A stretch of 64,000 nt of DNA from Bin5 sp965204705. Lineage in GTDB: Bacteria > Chloroflexota > Anaerolineae > Caldilineales > Caldilineaceae. The DNA is taken from assembly GCA_965204705.1 (NCBI GenBank), contig OZ242006.1, positions 5,084,001 through 5,148,000 on the forward strand, read 5' to 3'. The translations under genes were made by a program, and so were the position numbers. Below, piece by piece: positions 52,652 to 61,278 of the stretch. The number at the start of each line of letters is the position of its first letter. The first letter of the stretch is position 1. The notes below the pieces were generated by a model that saw only the letters and a program-made list of their open reading frames with translations, ran no database searches and was not told where the DNA came from.

Positions 52652-53545
52652 TTACCTGGAACTGGCTTTCGGTATCTGTTCTCCTGGCCCGGATAGCTTG
52701 TGGGAACCGGGGGAATCCGTCTCCTCCGCGGTGTTGCCGCTCTGCTCCAGTCTTTCAGCATGGTCGCTCCGCGCAATCCGTTTTGGCGGTCGCCAGATGA
52801 AGAGATAGTATAGCCAGCTCTTGACAAATTGGAACCAGACATCCAACACGCGAAAGTTGGACTCGCCATTGGAGCGCACATATTCGTGGGTCGCAACTTC
52901 ACAGATACGATACCCGCTACGCACGGTCTTAATTACCATCTCCTGCTCGATCGTTGGAATCTCCGATTCCAGCGCCAGGCTGCGGGCCAGATCGGCCCGA
53001 ATTGCCCGGAATCCGTTCTGCGAGTCGGTCAGGCTCACACCTTGGGAGTAGTTGATGCTGAGCGTGATCACCTGGCTGCCAAAGAGACGGATGAACTGAT
53101 TGATGGTGGCGTGCAGCTCGTCGCTCCCTCCAAGCATGCGGGAGCCGGATACGTGATCGGCGTTACCGTCGATAATCGGCTGGACGAGCGCAGGAATATC
53201 ACGGGGGTCATGGGAGCCGTCGGCGTCGATAAAGACGAGGATATCACCGCTGGCGTGGGCGATGCCGACGCGGATGGCGTCGCCTTTGCCTTTACCGTTA
53301 TCCAGAAGCACGGTCGCGCCCAGTTCGGCGGCGATGGCCCGCGTATCGTCGCTGCTGTGGCCGTCGACGACCAGCAGTTCGTCGGCGTAGGGCGCGGCCC
53401 ATTCGAGCACCGGTCGGATGTTGCGGCCCTCGTTTCGGCAGGGTACGATCACCGAAATCTGAATCTCGCGGCCATCCGGCGCCTGGCGCGTGATGGCGGT
53501 GGGCCGGGCGGGCTGGGTATACCAGTTAGGCAGGATATCCGTCAC
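52652..53545 (-). CDS. Family 2 glycosyltransferase (polyprenyl-phosphate sugar synthase-like)
   Basis: A protein of 297 residues. The GT-A fold is clear: ISVIVPCRNEGRNIRPVLEW, LLVVDGHSSDDTRAIAAELG, NGKGKGDAIRVGIAHASGDI and the DxD-like motif VFIDADGSHDPRDIPAL. The C-terminal part has a conserved TDSQNGFRAIRADLARSLAL block, as in dolichol-phosphate-mannose synthases, but no large membrane domain, only one hydrophobic stretch (FQFVKSWLYYLFIW). It likely makes a polyprenyl-phosphate sugar used by the coupled GT39-like gene. The start is GTG at 53545. It is divergent from mazG across a 226-bp spacer. Confidence 0.85.
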   Translation of the reverse strand: MTDILPNWYTQPARPTAITRQAPDGREIQISVIVPCRNEGRNIRPVLEWAAPYADELLVVDGHSSDDTRAIAAELGATVLLDNGKGKGDAIRVGIAHASGDILVFIDADGSHDPRDIPALVQPIIDGNADHVSGSRMLGGSDELHATINQFIRLFGSQVITLSINYSQGVSLTDSQNGFRAIRADLARSLALESEIPTIEQEMVIKTVRSGYRICEVATHEYVRSNGESNFRVLDVWFQFVKSWLYYLFIWRPPKRIARSDHAERLEQSGNTAEETDSPGSHKLSGPGEQIPKASSR

Positions 53546-53771
53546 GGTTCGTCTCAGGAAAGTAGAAAAATGGATTGGCTGCCGTTCGGCAGGCCACTGG
53601 GCCCTACTTTAGCAGCATTCAATATCGATGCCAAGCCTCAGAGCCAGCATTCCGCAGGAATTGACCGGCAACAGACGATGCATTAGAGTGCACATTTGCC
53701 TGACCCAGAAAGCAGGGGCCGCTGCGTTCAGAGTCAGGTTTAGACGGTCCATTTGACCGGTTGGGACGACC

Positions 53772-54764
53772 ATGACCAAGAGTGATCCTATTGAAGCGGC
53801 GGCGCAGATCGTAGGCATTGACCTGCATGAGGGTCTGCAGCTCATCGGCGCGGCGCGACTGGCCGATCGCCACCATCCGCCTTTCGATCTGGGACGGCCG
53901 GCGCTGGTGCTAGAGATCGCCGATGCGCCTACAGCGCGGGCGGTCGGTGCCGTGCTGGGCAATGCCTATCCCAGGGACCACCCTCTACAACTGATATGCC
54001 TGGACGAAAGTGGAACTCGTTATGCGAGGGCTGTGCCCCTGGCGGAGTTTTCTACGCCGGCCGGCCTGGTTGAGCCTGCCTGCCTGTACGTGCCCCCCTT
54101 GCACCATAGCAGTTATTCTGATCTGCAGGAGGTAATGGCGCACTTGCGGGCGCCGTACGGCTGCCCCTGGGACCGGGAGCAGACTTTGGTGAGCACGCGG
54201 GCCTTTCTTCTCGACGAAGTGGCAGAGACGCTGGAGGCGATGGACTCCGAGGATGAGGCGCATATCGCCGAGGAGTTGGGCGATGTACTCGGGATCATCG
54301 CGATGATCGCGCAGATCGCGACCGAAGAGGGCCGCTTCCAGATGGCAGACGCGGTGCGGAAGAGCGTCGAAAAGCTTATCCGCCGGCATCCTCACGTCTT
54401 CGGCGAAGATGACATCGACGATATGGAGCACCTGTATACACGTTGGGAAGAGATCAAGGCGGAGGAGCGGGCGTCGCAGGACAGACCGGCGCGGGGCCCG
54501 CTGGATGCGGTGCCGGCGGCATTGCCGGCGCTGCGCAAGGCGCGCGAAATGCAGTCCAAGGCAGCCAAGGCCGGACTTCTCGACCGCGTTGCGCTGGCGG
54601 AAAGCAGTCCTGAGCTGGAGAGGCTGTTGCCGGAGGGCAGCGACGAACAGGCGCTTGGTCTTCTGTTGTGGCGGCTGGCCGCTCTGGCGAACGCGCGCGG
54701 CCTGGACGGGGAGGACGCGTTGCGTGCCTTCATAGGGCGCTGGCGCGCAGAGAACAGGCCCTAA
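53772..54764 (+). CDS. mazG: MazG-family NTP pyrophosphohydrolase with reduced methylase-like N-terminus
   Basis: A protein of 330 residues. The MazG domain (about 118-240) starts LQEVMAHLRAPYGCPWDREQ and has the metal-binding LLDEVAETLEAM and EELGDVLGIIAMIAQIA helices, then VEKLIRRHPHVFGEDDI. A second, partial MazG-like helix set ends the protein (LGLLLWRLAALANARGLDGE). MazG hydrolyses nucleoside triphosphates to monophosphates and cleans nucleotide pools. The first 110 residues resemble only the C-terminal half of the tetrapyrrole-methylase domain that precedes MazG in B. subtilis YabN (ALVLEIADAPTARAVGAVL, PLQLICLDESG); the SAM-binding N-terminal half is missing. This looks like a decayed fusion. 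Confidence 0.88.
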   Translation: MTKSDPIEAAAQIVGIDLHEGLQLIGAARLADRHHPPFDLGRPALVLEIADAPTARAVGAVLGNAYPRDHPLQLICLDESGTRYARAVPLAEFSTPAGLVEPACLYVPPLHHSSYSDLQEVMAHLRAPYGCPWDREQTLVSTRAFLLDEVAETLEAMDSEDEAHIAEELGDVLGIIAMIAQIATEEGRFQMADAVRKSVEKLIRRHPHVFGEDDIDDMEHLYTRWEEIKAEERASQDRPARGPLDAVPAALPALRKAREMQSKAAKAGLLDRVALAESSPELERLLPEGSDEQALGLLLWRLAALANARGLDGEDALRAFIGRWRAENRP

Positions 54765-54837
54765 ATTGAGAGAAGAGGAGAAAGAGCCTGCCAGCATGGC
54801 AGGTCACTCGGTCCTTGCTTTTTAATCGGTCCCTTCT

Positions 54838-54867
54838 TTGAAGATTGGGGGCCAAACGTGCTATACT
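54838..54867 (+). promoter_or_regulatory. tRNA-Arg promoter
   Basis: TTGAAG (54838-54843), an 18-base spacer and TATACT (54862-54867), with the tRNA beginning 16 bases later. Confidence 0.6.
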
Positions 54868-54882
54868 TTGGGGTGCTGGTTT

Positions 54883-54956
54883 GCCCCGGTAGCTCAGTGG
54901 ATTAGAGCATCTGACTTCGGATCAGAGGGTCGTGGGTTCGAATCCTACCCGGGGTG
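54883..54956 (+). tRNA. tRNA-Arg (anticodon TCG)
   Basis: A complete 74-base cloverleaf. The acceptor stem is GCCCCGG with CCGGGGT (a terminal G:U), the D arm is GCTC with GAGC, the anticodon arm is TCTGA, loop CTTCGGA, TCAGA, so the anticodon is TCG and it reads CGN Arg codons. The T arm is GTGGG, TTCGAAT, CCTAC. The discriminator is G and CCA is not encoded. Confidence 0.95.
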
Positions 54957-55006
54957 CTCACGTATGCGGCCTGTCTAAGACTAAGCGGATTCGCCGTTGT
55001 GTAAGT

Positions 55007-55057
55007 GCCGCCCCGCGCGCGCTCTCAGGTTGGCGTTGCGATGGAGGGGCGGCTTTT
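55007..55057 (+). terminator. Terminator-like hairpin after tRNA-Arg
   Basis: GCCGCCCC (55007-55014) and GGGGCGGC (55046-55053) form a perfect 8-bp GC stem followed immediately by TTTTCGTT. The loop is long (31 bases) and could fold further. Confidence 0.5.
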
Positions 55058-55128
55058 CGTTGGCCCCTTCGCTACTACCGAGTCGCCAACAGCTGCTGCA
55101 GCTATAATCTGCGGTAACGGACGGCAGG

Positions 55129-58100
55129 TCACCAACGCAGGCGTTGATAGGGTAAGGGAGAATGTACCTGGCCCACCCCACTCGAAGGCTGTTCAGCCCA
55201 GCGGGTGCGCATGACGATGTCGTTCAGCACCGGTTGCAGTGCTGCGAACTCGTTAACGTGAACGCAGAAGGCGAGGACAAGAAGCCTTTCCCCATCCTGG
55301 GACAGCAGAACAACCTGCCACACTTCGCTCGCAGACGCGTGTTCACGGTAGCGAATCGATACGGCCTCTTCGCTCAACGGCCTGAGACCCTGGACCAGCT
55401 CAACGCTGGCAGGCTCGATGCTGTAGGCGTGCTCGGCGGCCGCCTGCGCATAGCGCTCCAGCGTCATCTCCTCAGCCGCGACAGTGAAGACCAGCATGAA
55501 GTTGCTCGACGCACTGTCCGCGGGCACTGACTGCAGGCCCAACCCGATGACGGCGTCGTCGCGGCGCACGCTCATCGCAGACACCAGTGCCCTCATTTCC
55601 GCAACGCCTATTGGCTGGCCTTCCAGGCTTTTGACCGCGGACGAAAAGAGTGACAGATCGACCTGCGAAGGTCGCTCCGGGTCGAAATAGTGCCATCCCG
55701 GTGGGTAGGACAGTGACAGGCCGCGGTCTAGATCGTCGTACGTCAGCCAGCCCGACGGGTCCGCCTGCAGCGCACGCTCCGCGTCGGCTGACGGCGTTAC
55801 GAACCCGCCGTAGACCCACGCCAGCTGCCCCTCGTATTCGATCTGCCACCAGTCGCCGGCTGCATTTGTACTGACCGCAGCGTACTGTTGCCCCTCCGCG
55901 ACTGTGCTGATGATGGCATGGTCTGTGCCCGGACCGCCGCGAATATACATGGTGCGGGTGATCGTCACCGTGGGGCCGACCAGAGGTTTGTAGGCGGGGT
56001 GGGCCAGCCACTGCACACGCCGCACGATATCGCGCAGAAGCGGCTCCAGCCGGCCGTCAAACTGCTCGCCCCATATTTCAAAGGTGAACAAAAGAAATGT
56101 CCCACCGTCCGGGGAAAGCAGGACGACCTGCCAGCCGACCGCCTCCGTGCCTGGGCGCTTGACGACCTCGCCTTCTTTGACGACGGCGTCGCCGCTGCGG
56201 TACCTGAAAGATGCGGTCTCCTCCCCCCAGGGCCGCAGACCGGGCCCAACTGTAACGCTCTCCAACATCTCGCCTCCAGACTCCTCCTTGTGCGCGGCCA
56301 ACTGCAGCGCATACTGCTCCAACGTTCGTCCCACAGCCGGTATCGCGCGAATGGCAAAGCGATTATTGTAGGTCGAAGGCGTGTCCGGCGCGTACTGGAA
56401 GCCATATCCAACGAACTGGCCCTCCTGACCGGCCGGGGTCAGGGAGTCGATGTGCGCCTCTTGCCGTGCGAGCAGGGCTTCGGCGGCAGCCGGATCATCC
56501 ATCTGCAGTTTGAGGGAGAGCAGCTTCTCTTTGGAGGAGACGTAAAGCCACCCGCGCGGATGGAATATCCTGAGACCATGCGCCTCATCCTCGACGGCGT
56601 GCCAGTCCTGGTACGGGCCCCCTGAGACCGCCGGCGTATCTCCAGTCGGAATCACCAACGGATTGTGAATCGATAGCATCGGGACCGCAGGCCGGGTGGA
56701 AGAATGGGACTCGAAATCAGTCCAGCGCGTGCGCTGGACGATTTCACGCAGCACCGGTTGCAATGCCGAGAACTCGTCAACATGAACACTGAAGGCAAGG
56801 ACAAGTATCTTTTCTCCGTCCGGTGACAGCATAACAACCTGCCATACTTCACTCGCGGTCGCGTGCTCGCGGTAGCGGATTGATACGACCTCTTCATCTA
56901 ACGGCCTGAGACCCTGGACCATCTCAACGCTGGGCGGCTCGACGCTGTAGGCGTGCTCGGCGGCCGCTTGCGCATAGTGTTCCAGCGTCGTCCCTTCGGC
57001 TGCGACAGAGAAGACCAGCAAAAAGTTGCTCGACACACTTTCCGCCGGTCCTGACTGAAGGCCCAAGCCGATGACGGCGTCATCGCGGCGCCCGCTCATC
57101 GCAGACACCAAATCCCCTGCCTCCATTACGTCAAGCTGGACATCATCGCGACTTTTAACCGCGGACGAAAGGAGCGCCAGGTCAACCTGCGAAGGTCGCG
57201 TTGGATCGAAATAATGCCATCCCGATGGATAGGACAGCGACAGGCCGCGGTCCAGATCGTCGTACCTCAGCCAGCCCGACGGGTCCGTTTGCGGCGCACG
57301 CTCCGCAGCCGCGGGCGGCTCCACAAACTCGCCGTAGACCCAAGCCAACTGTCCCTCGTATGCGATCTGCCACCAGTCGCCGGCTGCATTCATGCTGACG
57401 GCAGCGTACTGTTGCCCCTCCGCGACCTTGCTGATGATGGCGTGGTCGGCGCCCGGCCCATCGCGAACATATATGGTGCGGGTGGTCGTTACCGTGGGAC
57501 TGGACAGTGGTTCGTGGGCAGGATGGTCCTGCCACTGCACACGCCGCACGATGTCGCGCACCAACGGCTCCAGCAGGCCGTCAAACTGCTCGCCCCATAT
57601 ATCAAAGGTGAACTGAAGAAATGTCTTACCGTCCGGGGAAAGCAGAACCACCTGCCAGCCGACCACCTCCGTGCCTGGCCGTTTGATAACCTTTCCTTGT
57701 TCGACGACGGCGCCGCCGCTGCGGTACCTTACTGATGAGGTCTCCTCATTGCGGGGCCGCAGACTGGGTCCCACTTCAACGCTCTCCAACGTCTCGAGTT
57801 CAGAGTCTTCCAGGCGGGTAGCTTCGTGCAAGGCATACTGCTCCAGCGTGCGTCCCGCAGCAGGTATTGCACGCACGTCAAAGCGGTTGATGTAGGCCGG
57901 CTCTGTGTCCGGCGCAAACTGGAATCCGTAACCGACGAATTGATCCTCTTGCCCTGCCGCGATCAGGGAGTCGATGTACGCAGACTGCTGAGCGATCAGA
58001 GCTTCTGCGGCGGCCGGGTCATCCATCTGCAGTTGGAGGGAGAGCAGCTTCTGTTTGGAGGAGGCGTAGAACCATCTTGGCGGATGGAATATCCTGATGC

Positions 58101-58443
58101 CGCGCGCCGGGTCTTCGACCGCGGGCCAGTCCTGGTACGGTCCTCCTGAGACAGTCGGTGTATCCCCTTTCGGAATAACCAACGGATTGTGAATTGACAG
58201 TATCGGGACGGCAGGTCGAGGTTCGGGGGGTGTTTCGGAAGCCTGCTGCGCGGCCCCAACATGGGTTATGATCACCGGGCGTGTATTCGAGACGACGGCC
58301 GACTCGGCAGCGGCTACAGTCTCTGAGGCGGAGGCGGAGGCGGAAACCGAATCCGGTCGGGGAGCCGCGTTAGACCCATACCCGGCCAGAAAAAGAGAGA
58401 CGCAGGCCAGTACAGTCAGGACGCGAAAACGAATAGGGGACAT
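55129..58443 (-). CDS. Secreted protein with four PsbP/DcrB-like domains and two SH3b domains (internal duplication)
   Basis: An exported protein of 1104 residues. After a signal-like N-terminus (VLTVLACVSLFLAGYG) and a Ser/Ala linker, it has two copies of a 508-residue unit (76-583 and 584-1091). Each unit is: PsbP/DcrB-like domain A (GIRIFHPPRWFYASSK, ending GEQFDGLLEPLVRDIVRRVQW), an SH3b domain (TIYVRDGPGADHAIISKVAE, ending GQLAWVYGEFVEP), and PsbP/DcrB-like domain B (DRGLSLSYPSGWHYFDPTRP, ending LQPVLREIVQRTRW). The YPxGWxYFDP and LxPVLxEIVQR blocks recur in the two genes upstream. The site where paralogues have a lipobox Cys is Tyr here (LAGY). The function is unknown; SH3b domains often bind cell wall. 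Confidence 0.75.
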   Translation of the reverse strand: MSPIRFRVLTVLACVSLFLAGYGSNAAPRPDSVSASASASETVAAAESAVVSNTRPVIITHVGAAQQASETPPEPRPAVPILSIHNPLVIPKGDTPTVSGGPYQDWPAVEDPARGIRIFHPPRWFYASSKQKLLSLQLQMDDPAAAEALIAQQSAYIDSLIAAGQEDQFVGYGFQFAPDTEPAYINRFDVRAIPAAGRTLEQYALHEATRLEDSELETLESVEVGPSLRPRNEETSSVRYRSGGAVVEQGKVIKRPGTEVVGWQVVLLSPDGKTFLQFTFDIWGEQFDGLLEPLVRDIVRRVQWQDHPAHEPLSSPTVTTTRTIYVRDGPGADHAIISKVAEGQQYAAVSMNAAGDWWQIAYEGQLAWVYGEFVEPPAAAERAPQTDPSGWLRYDDLDRGLSLSYPSGWHYFDPTRPSQVDLALLSSAVKSRDDVQLDVMEAGDLVSAMSGRRDDAVIGLGLQSGPAESVSSNFLLVFSVAAEGTTLEHYAQAAAEHAYSVEPPSVEMVQGLRPLDEEVVSIRYREHATASEVWQVVMLSPDGEKILVLAFSVHVDEFSALQPVLREIVQRTRWTDFESHSSTRPAVPMLSIHNPLVIPTGDTPAVSGGPYQDWHAVEDEAHGLRIFHPRGWLYVSSKEKLLSLKLQMDDPAAAEALLARQEAHIDSLTPAGQEGQFVGYGFQYAPDTPSTYNNRFAIRAIPAVGRTLEQYALQLAAHKEESGGEMLESVTVGPGLRPWGEETASFRYRSGDAVVKEGEVVKRPGTEAVGWQVVLLSPDGGTFLLFTFEIWGEQFDGRLEPLLRDIVRRVQWLAHPAYKPLVGPTVTITRTMYIRGGPGTDHAIISTVAEGQQYAAVSTNAAGDWWQIEYEGQLAWVYGGFVTPSADAERALQADPSGWLTYDDLDRGLSLSYPPGWHYFDPERPSQVDLSLFSSAVKSLEGQPIGVAEMRALVSAMSVRRDDAVIGLGLQSVPADSASSNFMLVFTVAAEEMTLERYAQAAAEHAYSIEPASVELVQGLRPLSEEAVSIRYREHASASEVWQVVLLSQDGERLLVLAFCVHVNEFAALQPVLNDIVMRTRWAEQPSSGVGQVHSPLPYQRLRW
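55171..56694 (-). repeat. In-gene tandem duplication, second unit
   Basis: 1524-bp unit encoding residues 584-1091 of the 1104-residue protein. It matches 56695-58218 with the same module order; AACGGATTGT occurs at 56657 and 58181, exactly 1524 bp apart. Identity is high but not complete, so the duplication is not very recent. Confidence 0.85.
56695..58218 (-). repeat. In-gene tandem duplication, first unit
   Basis: 1524-bp unit encoding residues 76-583. A few positions differ in both coding and silent sites from the second unit, and no frame disruption is seen in either. Confidence 0.85.
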
Positions 58444-58470
58444 TGCGGACGTACTCCCTGCAGAGAGGGT

Positions 58471-58487
58471 GGTGACCGGCGGTCACC
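58471..58487. other. Perfect hairpin between SH3b genes
   Basis: GGTGACC, loop GGC, GGTCACC in the 68-bp gap between the two secreted-protein genes. No T-run follows. It may act in termination, processing or regulator binding. Confidence 0.4.
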
Positions 58488-58511
58488 TCAGTTCAGAAGT
58501 GGAGTGACTGC

Positions 58512-60347
58512 CTACCGAGCATCTCCCGGCTGCTCGACTGTGTCCACGAATTGCCCGAAGACCCAGCCAGGCTGGCCGTGATAGTCGATCTGCCACCAGT
58601 TTCCCACCACATTCCTGCCGGTGATCGGATACTGATAGCCAGGTTCGGTCGTGTCGATGACGGGGAAGCGACCGCCGGGACCGCCATAGACGTTCATGCG
58701 GCGACTGAACGTCAACACTGCCTGCGTGGCCGGCAGCAGAGGAGGAAGTGGAAACCTGGCCACGATTTGGACGCTGCCTTCATTGACCAGCTCAACCAGA
58801 TCGTCATATACCCACCCGGGCCGGCCGTCTTCGTCGATCCGCCACCAGTCGCCGGCCATATTCCTGCCGGTAATCAGATATTGGCGTCCAGGTTCGACTT
58901 CGCCGACGATGGGGTAGCTGTTGTCCGGCCCTGCGCGCAGGTTCGCTCGCCGGTTTACCGTCATCGCCGCCTCAGTCACCGGTAGTAAGGAAGGGGCGGG
59001 GAATCTGACGACGGCCACCTGCACGCCTCCCTCGGCAACAGCTGTAACCAACTCGGCAAAAACCCATCCGGTCTGGCCGTTTTTGTCGATCTGCCACCAG
59101 TCGCCCGCCTGGTTTCTGCCCGTGATCAGATACTGCTGGCCGGCTACCGCCACGCCGATTACGGGGTTAGTGGCGCCCGGGCCGCTGCGCACATTGACGC
59201 GCCGGTCGATCATCGCTACAGGAACTGACACAGGTGCGTCGGGAATATTCGCTGCCGCGAGAGGAACTGAGACCCAGCCGGGCTGACCGCCATAGCTGAT
59301 TCGCCACCAGTTTCCCGTAAAGTCGCGCTCCAAAATCGAAAACTGCTTCCCCGCCCCAATCTTGCCAATTATGGGACTGAATGGGGCGGGTTCGTTATGG
59401 ACGTACATCGTCTGTCTGGAAATCGTCACCGGCCCGACCCCAGGTTCTGTCCCACTTTGGTCGCCGGCCCACTGCACGCGCTGCACCATCTCAGCCAGCA
59501 GAGGCTCCAACTCTTCAAACTTTTCGCCAAGGATGGAGAAGGTGAGAACAAGCAGATATTCGGCATCAGGCGAGAGCAGGACAACCTGCCAGCCGGCTGT
59601 TCGGGTGCCGGTCAGAACGGATTGGGAGGTTGTCGGGACAGGCACAGCGCCTCGGAATCGGACCGAAACTGCCTCTTCCCTGCGGGGCCGCAACCTGGTG
59701 ACCAGATCAAAACTATCCACGTCGACCCCGATCTGCCTGTCTAACGCGGCGGCAGCGCCCTGCCCGAACTCGTACAGTGCAAGGCCTCTTGCGGGAAATA
59801 TCTCCACGATGACGCTATTGGCATGCAGCAGATCAGGAGGATCCTGCGGGAAGGCGAATCCAGCGCCTAGGAACAAGCTCGGCTGTACAGTGGACTGCAG
59901 ATCCATCAGCAGTTTCAGGATTTCCACTCTGCCCAATGCTTCCATTTCCTGCTGCAGAGCTTCTGTCTGCGTACTGTCGAAGAAGTGCCATTCCGGGGGG
60001 TAATGGATCGTCAGACCATAGGCTGAGTTGTCGAACGCCTGCCAGTCTGTCGAGGTCTTGACGGTCTTCGGGCTTGCTGCCGATGGCACGGCCTCTGAAA
60101 CTGAGTCATCTGGCGTCGGAGTCGACGTAGGTGAGGGGGATTGATAGGAGCGGAATCGCGAGGCGTGGGCAATGTCGTTGAAAGTCGCATCGAGGAAACC
60201 AGAGGTTCCCGGCCCGCGATAACTGGCTGGATGGGCCCCGCGACGAACGGCGGTTGAGTCAGCGAGCAGAGGTGATTGCGGGGCCGCTCGCGGAGACCAG
60301 CCAAGGCAAAAGAGGCACAATGGCACAAGGTATAGGATTCCCCGCAT
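58512..60347 (-). CDS. Secreted PsbP/DcrB-like protein with four SH3b domains
   Basis: A protein of 611 residues. The signal peptide is RGILYLVPLCLFCLGW, followed by a Ser/Thr/Pro linker. One PsbP/DcrB-like domain covers about 100-294 (YGLTIHYPPEWHFFDSTQTE, ending FEELEPLLAEMVQRVQW). Four SH3b domains follow at about 306-366, 377-435, 459-519 and 542-602, each with a V(N/R)xRxGPG-type turn and a WW(Q/R)I ... GWV(F/Y) end. The frame is open to a TTG at 60365, but the ATG at 60347 starts the signal peptide, with GAGG ten bases before it. It lies 66 bp after the 266-residue lipoprotein and 68 bp before the 1104-residue paralogue, so the three probably form an operon. Confidence 0.75.
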   Translation of the reverse strand: MRGILYLVPLCLFCLGWSPRAAPQSPLLADSTAVRRGAHPASYRGPGTSGFLDATFNDIAHASRFRSYQSPSPTSTPTPDDSVSEAVPSAASPKTVKTSTDWQAFDNSAYGLTIHYPPEWHFFDSTQTEALQQEMEALGRVEILKLLMDLQSTVQPSLFLGAGFAFPQDPPDLLHANSVIVEIFPARGLALYEFGQGAAAALDRQIGVDVDSFDLVTRLRPRREEAVSVRFRGAVPVPTTSQSVLTGTRTAGWQVVLLSPDAEYLLVLTFSILGEKFEELEPLLAEMVQRVQWAGDQSGTEPGVGPVTISRQTMYVHNEPAPFSPIIGKIGAGKQFSILERDFTGNWWRISYGGQPGWVSVPLAAANIPDAPVSVPVAMIDRRVNVRSGPGATNPVIGVAVAGQQYLITGRNQAGDWWQIDKNGQTGWVFAELVTAVAEGGVQVAVVRFPAPSLLPVTEAAMTVNRRANLRAGPDNSYPIVGEVEPGRQYLITGRNMAGDWWRIDEDGRPGWVYDDLVELVNEGSVQIVARFPLPPLLPATQAVLTFSRRMNVYGGPGGRFPVIDTTEPGYQYPITGRNVVGNWWQIDYHGQPGWVFGQFVDTVEQPGDAR

Positions 60348-60413
60348 ATGCGCTTCTGACCTCAATAGTCCGTGAGTTGTGGTTCGTGAACCGAGAATTC
60401 CACGTACTATAGT

Positions 60414-61214
60414 TCACTCGAGCCACTGCACGCGCTGCACAATTTCTGTCAACAGCGGCTCCAACTCCGCGAAGTCTTCGCTGCGAATGCTGAAGGTAAG
60501 GAGGACTATCCTCTCTGCGTCCGGTGAAAGCACACCAACCTGCCAGCCAATGACCTCGATATCCGGCTGACTGAAAAGAGCACCCTTTGAGCGATAACGG
60601 ACCGATGCTACCTCCGCGCCCATTGGCCGCAGACCGGCGACCACGTCAGCGCTGTCCACCTCGAATCCGTCCATGTTGTTCAACTGAGCAGCGATCATTT
60701 GCGCGATCAGTTGCAGAGACAGTCCCTCAGTGTGGAAGTAGATAGCGTTGATGTTGTTGACAAACCCGGTGTCAGGGGAATTAGCGGCGGCGAATTGGAA
60801 GCCCAGGCCGACGAAATGGTCTTCCTGCTGTATCGCCTGGGCGGACGTTGCCAGCAGTGCCTTGATTTCCTCGCTGCTGGCCTTTGCGCCCACTTCCTCC
60901 ATGAGCTCTGTGAGTTCCTTTTTTGTCGGATCGAAGAAGATCCATCCCGGCGGATAAGGAATCGACAGTCCACGGGCGTCATCGACAAAAGTCTGCCAGT
61001 GCGCGGCGACATGCGCTTCCGGGGTGGCAGTGGTCGGTGGATCCGGTTTTGGGGTTGCGGTGGGTTCGACAGTGACCTGCGAGCCGTTCAGCGCGGACGA
61101 AGACGGCAGCTGTTCACCGGAGGTTGGCGGATCGGGTTGGATGGATACGCAGCCGGCCAGGACAGACGCTATGCAAACAGATGTGAGCAGGACCAGTCGG
61201 GAAACGATCTTCAC
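60414..61214 (-). CDS. PsbP/DcrB-like lipoprotein
   Basis: A protein of 266 residues. It starts at a GTG (61214) with GAGG five bases upstream; this gives a clean lipoprotein signal KIVSRLVLLTSVCIASVLAGC with anchor Cys in LAGC. The frame is open to 61286 but would overlap the uvrA stop. After a Thr/Pro-rich linker a single PsbP/DcrB-like domain fills the rest (RGLSIPYPPGWIFFDPTKKE, HFVGLGFQFAAANS, VIGWQVGVLSPDAE, FAELEPLLTEIVQRVQW). It has no SH3b domain and looks like the ancestral form of the cluster. It lies 64 bp after uvrA on the same strand. Confidence 0.75.
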   Translation of the reverse strand: MKIVSRLVLLTSVCIASVLAGCVSIQPDPPTSGEQLPSSSALNGSQVTVEPTATPKPDPPTTATPEAHVAAHWQTFVDDARGLSIPYPPGWIFFDPTKKELTELMEEVGAKASSEEIKALLATSAQAIQQEDHFVGLGFQFAAANSPDTGFVNNINAIYFHTEGLSLQLIAQMIAAQLNNMDGFEVDSADVVAGLRPMGAEVASVRYRSKGALFSQPDIEVIGWQVGVLSPDAERIVLLTFSIRSEDFAELEPLLTEIVQRVQWLE

Positions 61215-61278
61215 GCGCCTCGTCCCCTTCTCTACCAGACCAGCCGCTGCAACCATAGCAGGGACTGGCCTGCGGCTA

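Larger units (their letters stand above)
54765..55128. other. Spacer with tRNA-Arg
   Basis: Contains, in order, a perfect 7-bp hairpin CCTGCCAGCATGGCAGG (54787-54803) shortly after mazG, a promoter (54838-54867), tRNA-Arg (54883-54956) and a terminator-like hairpin (55007-55057). No protein gene is seen. Confidence 0.6.
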
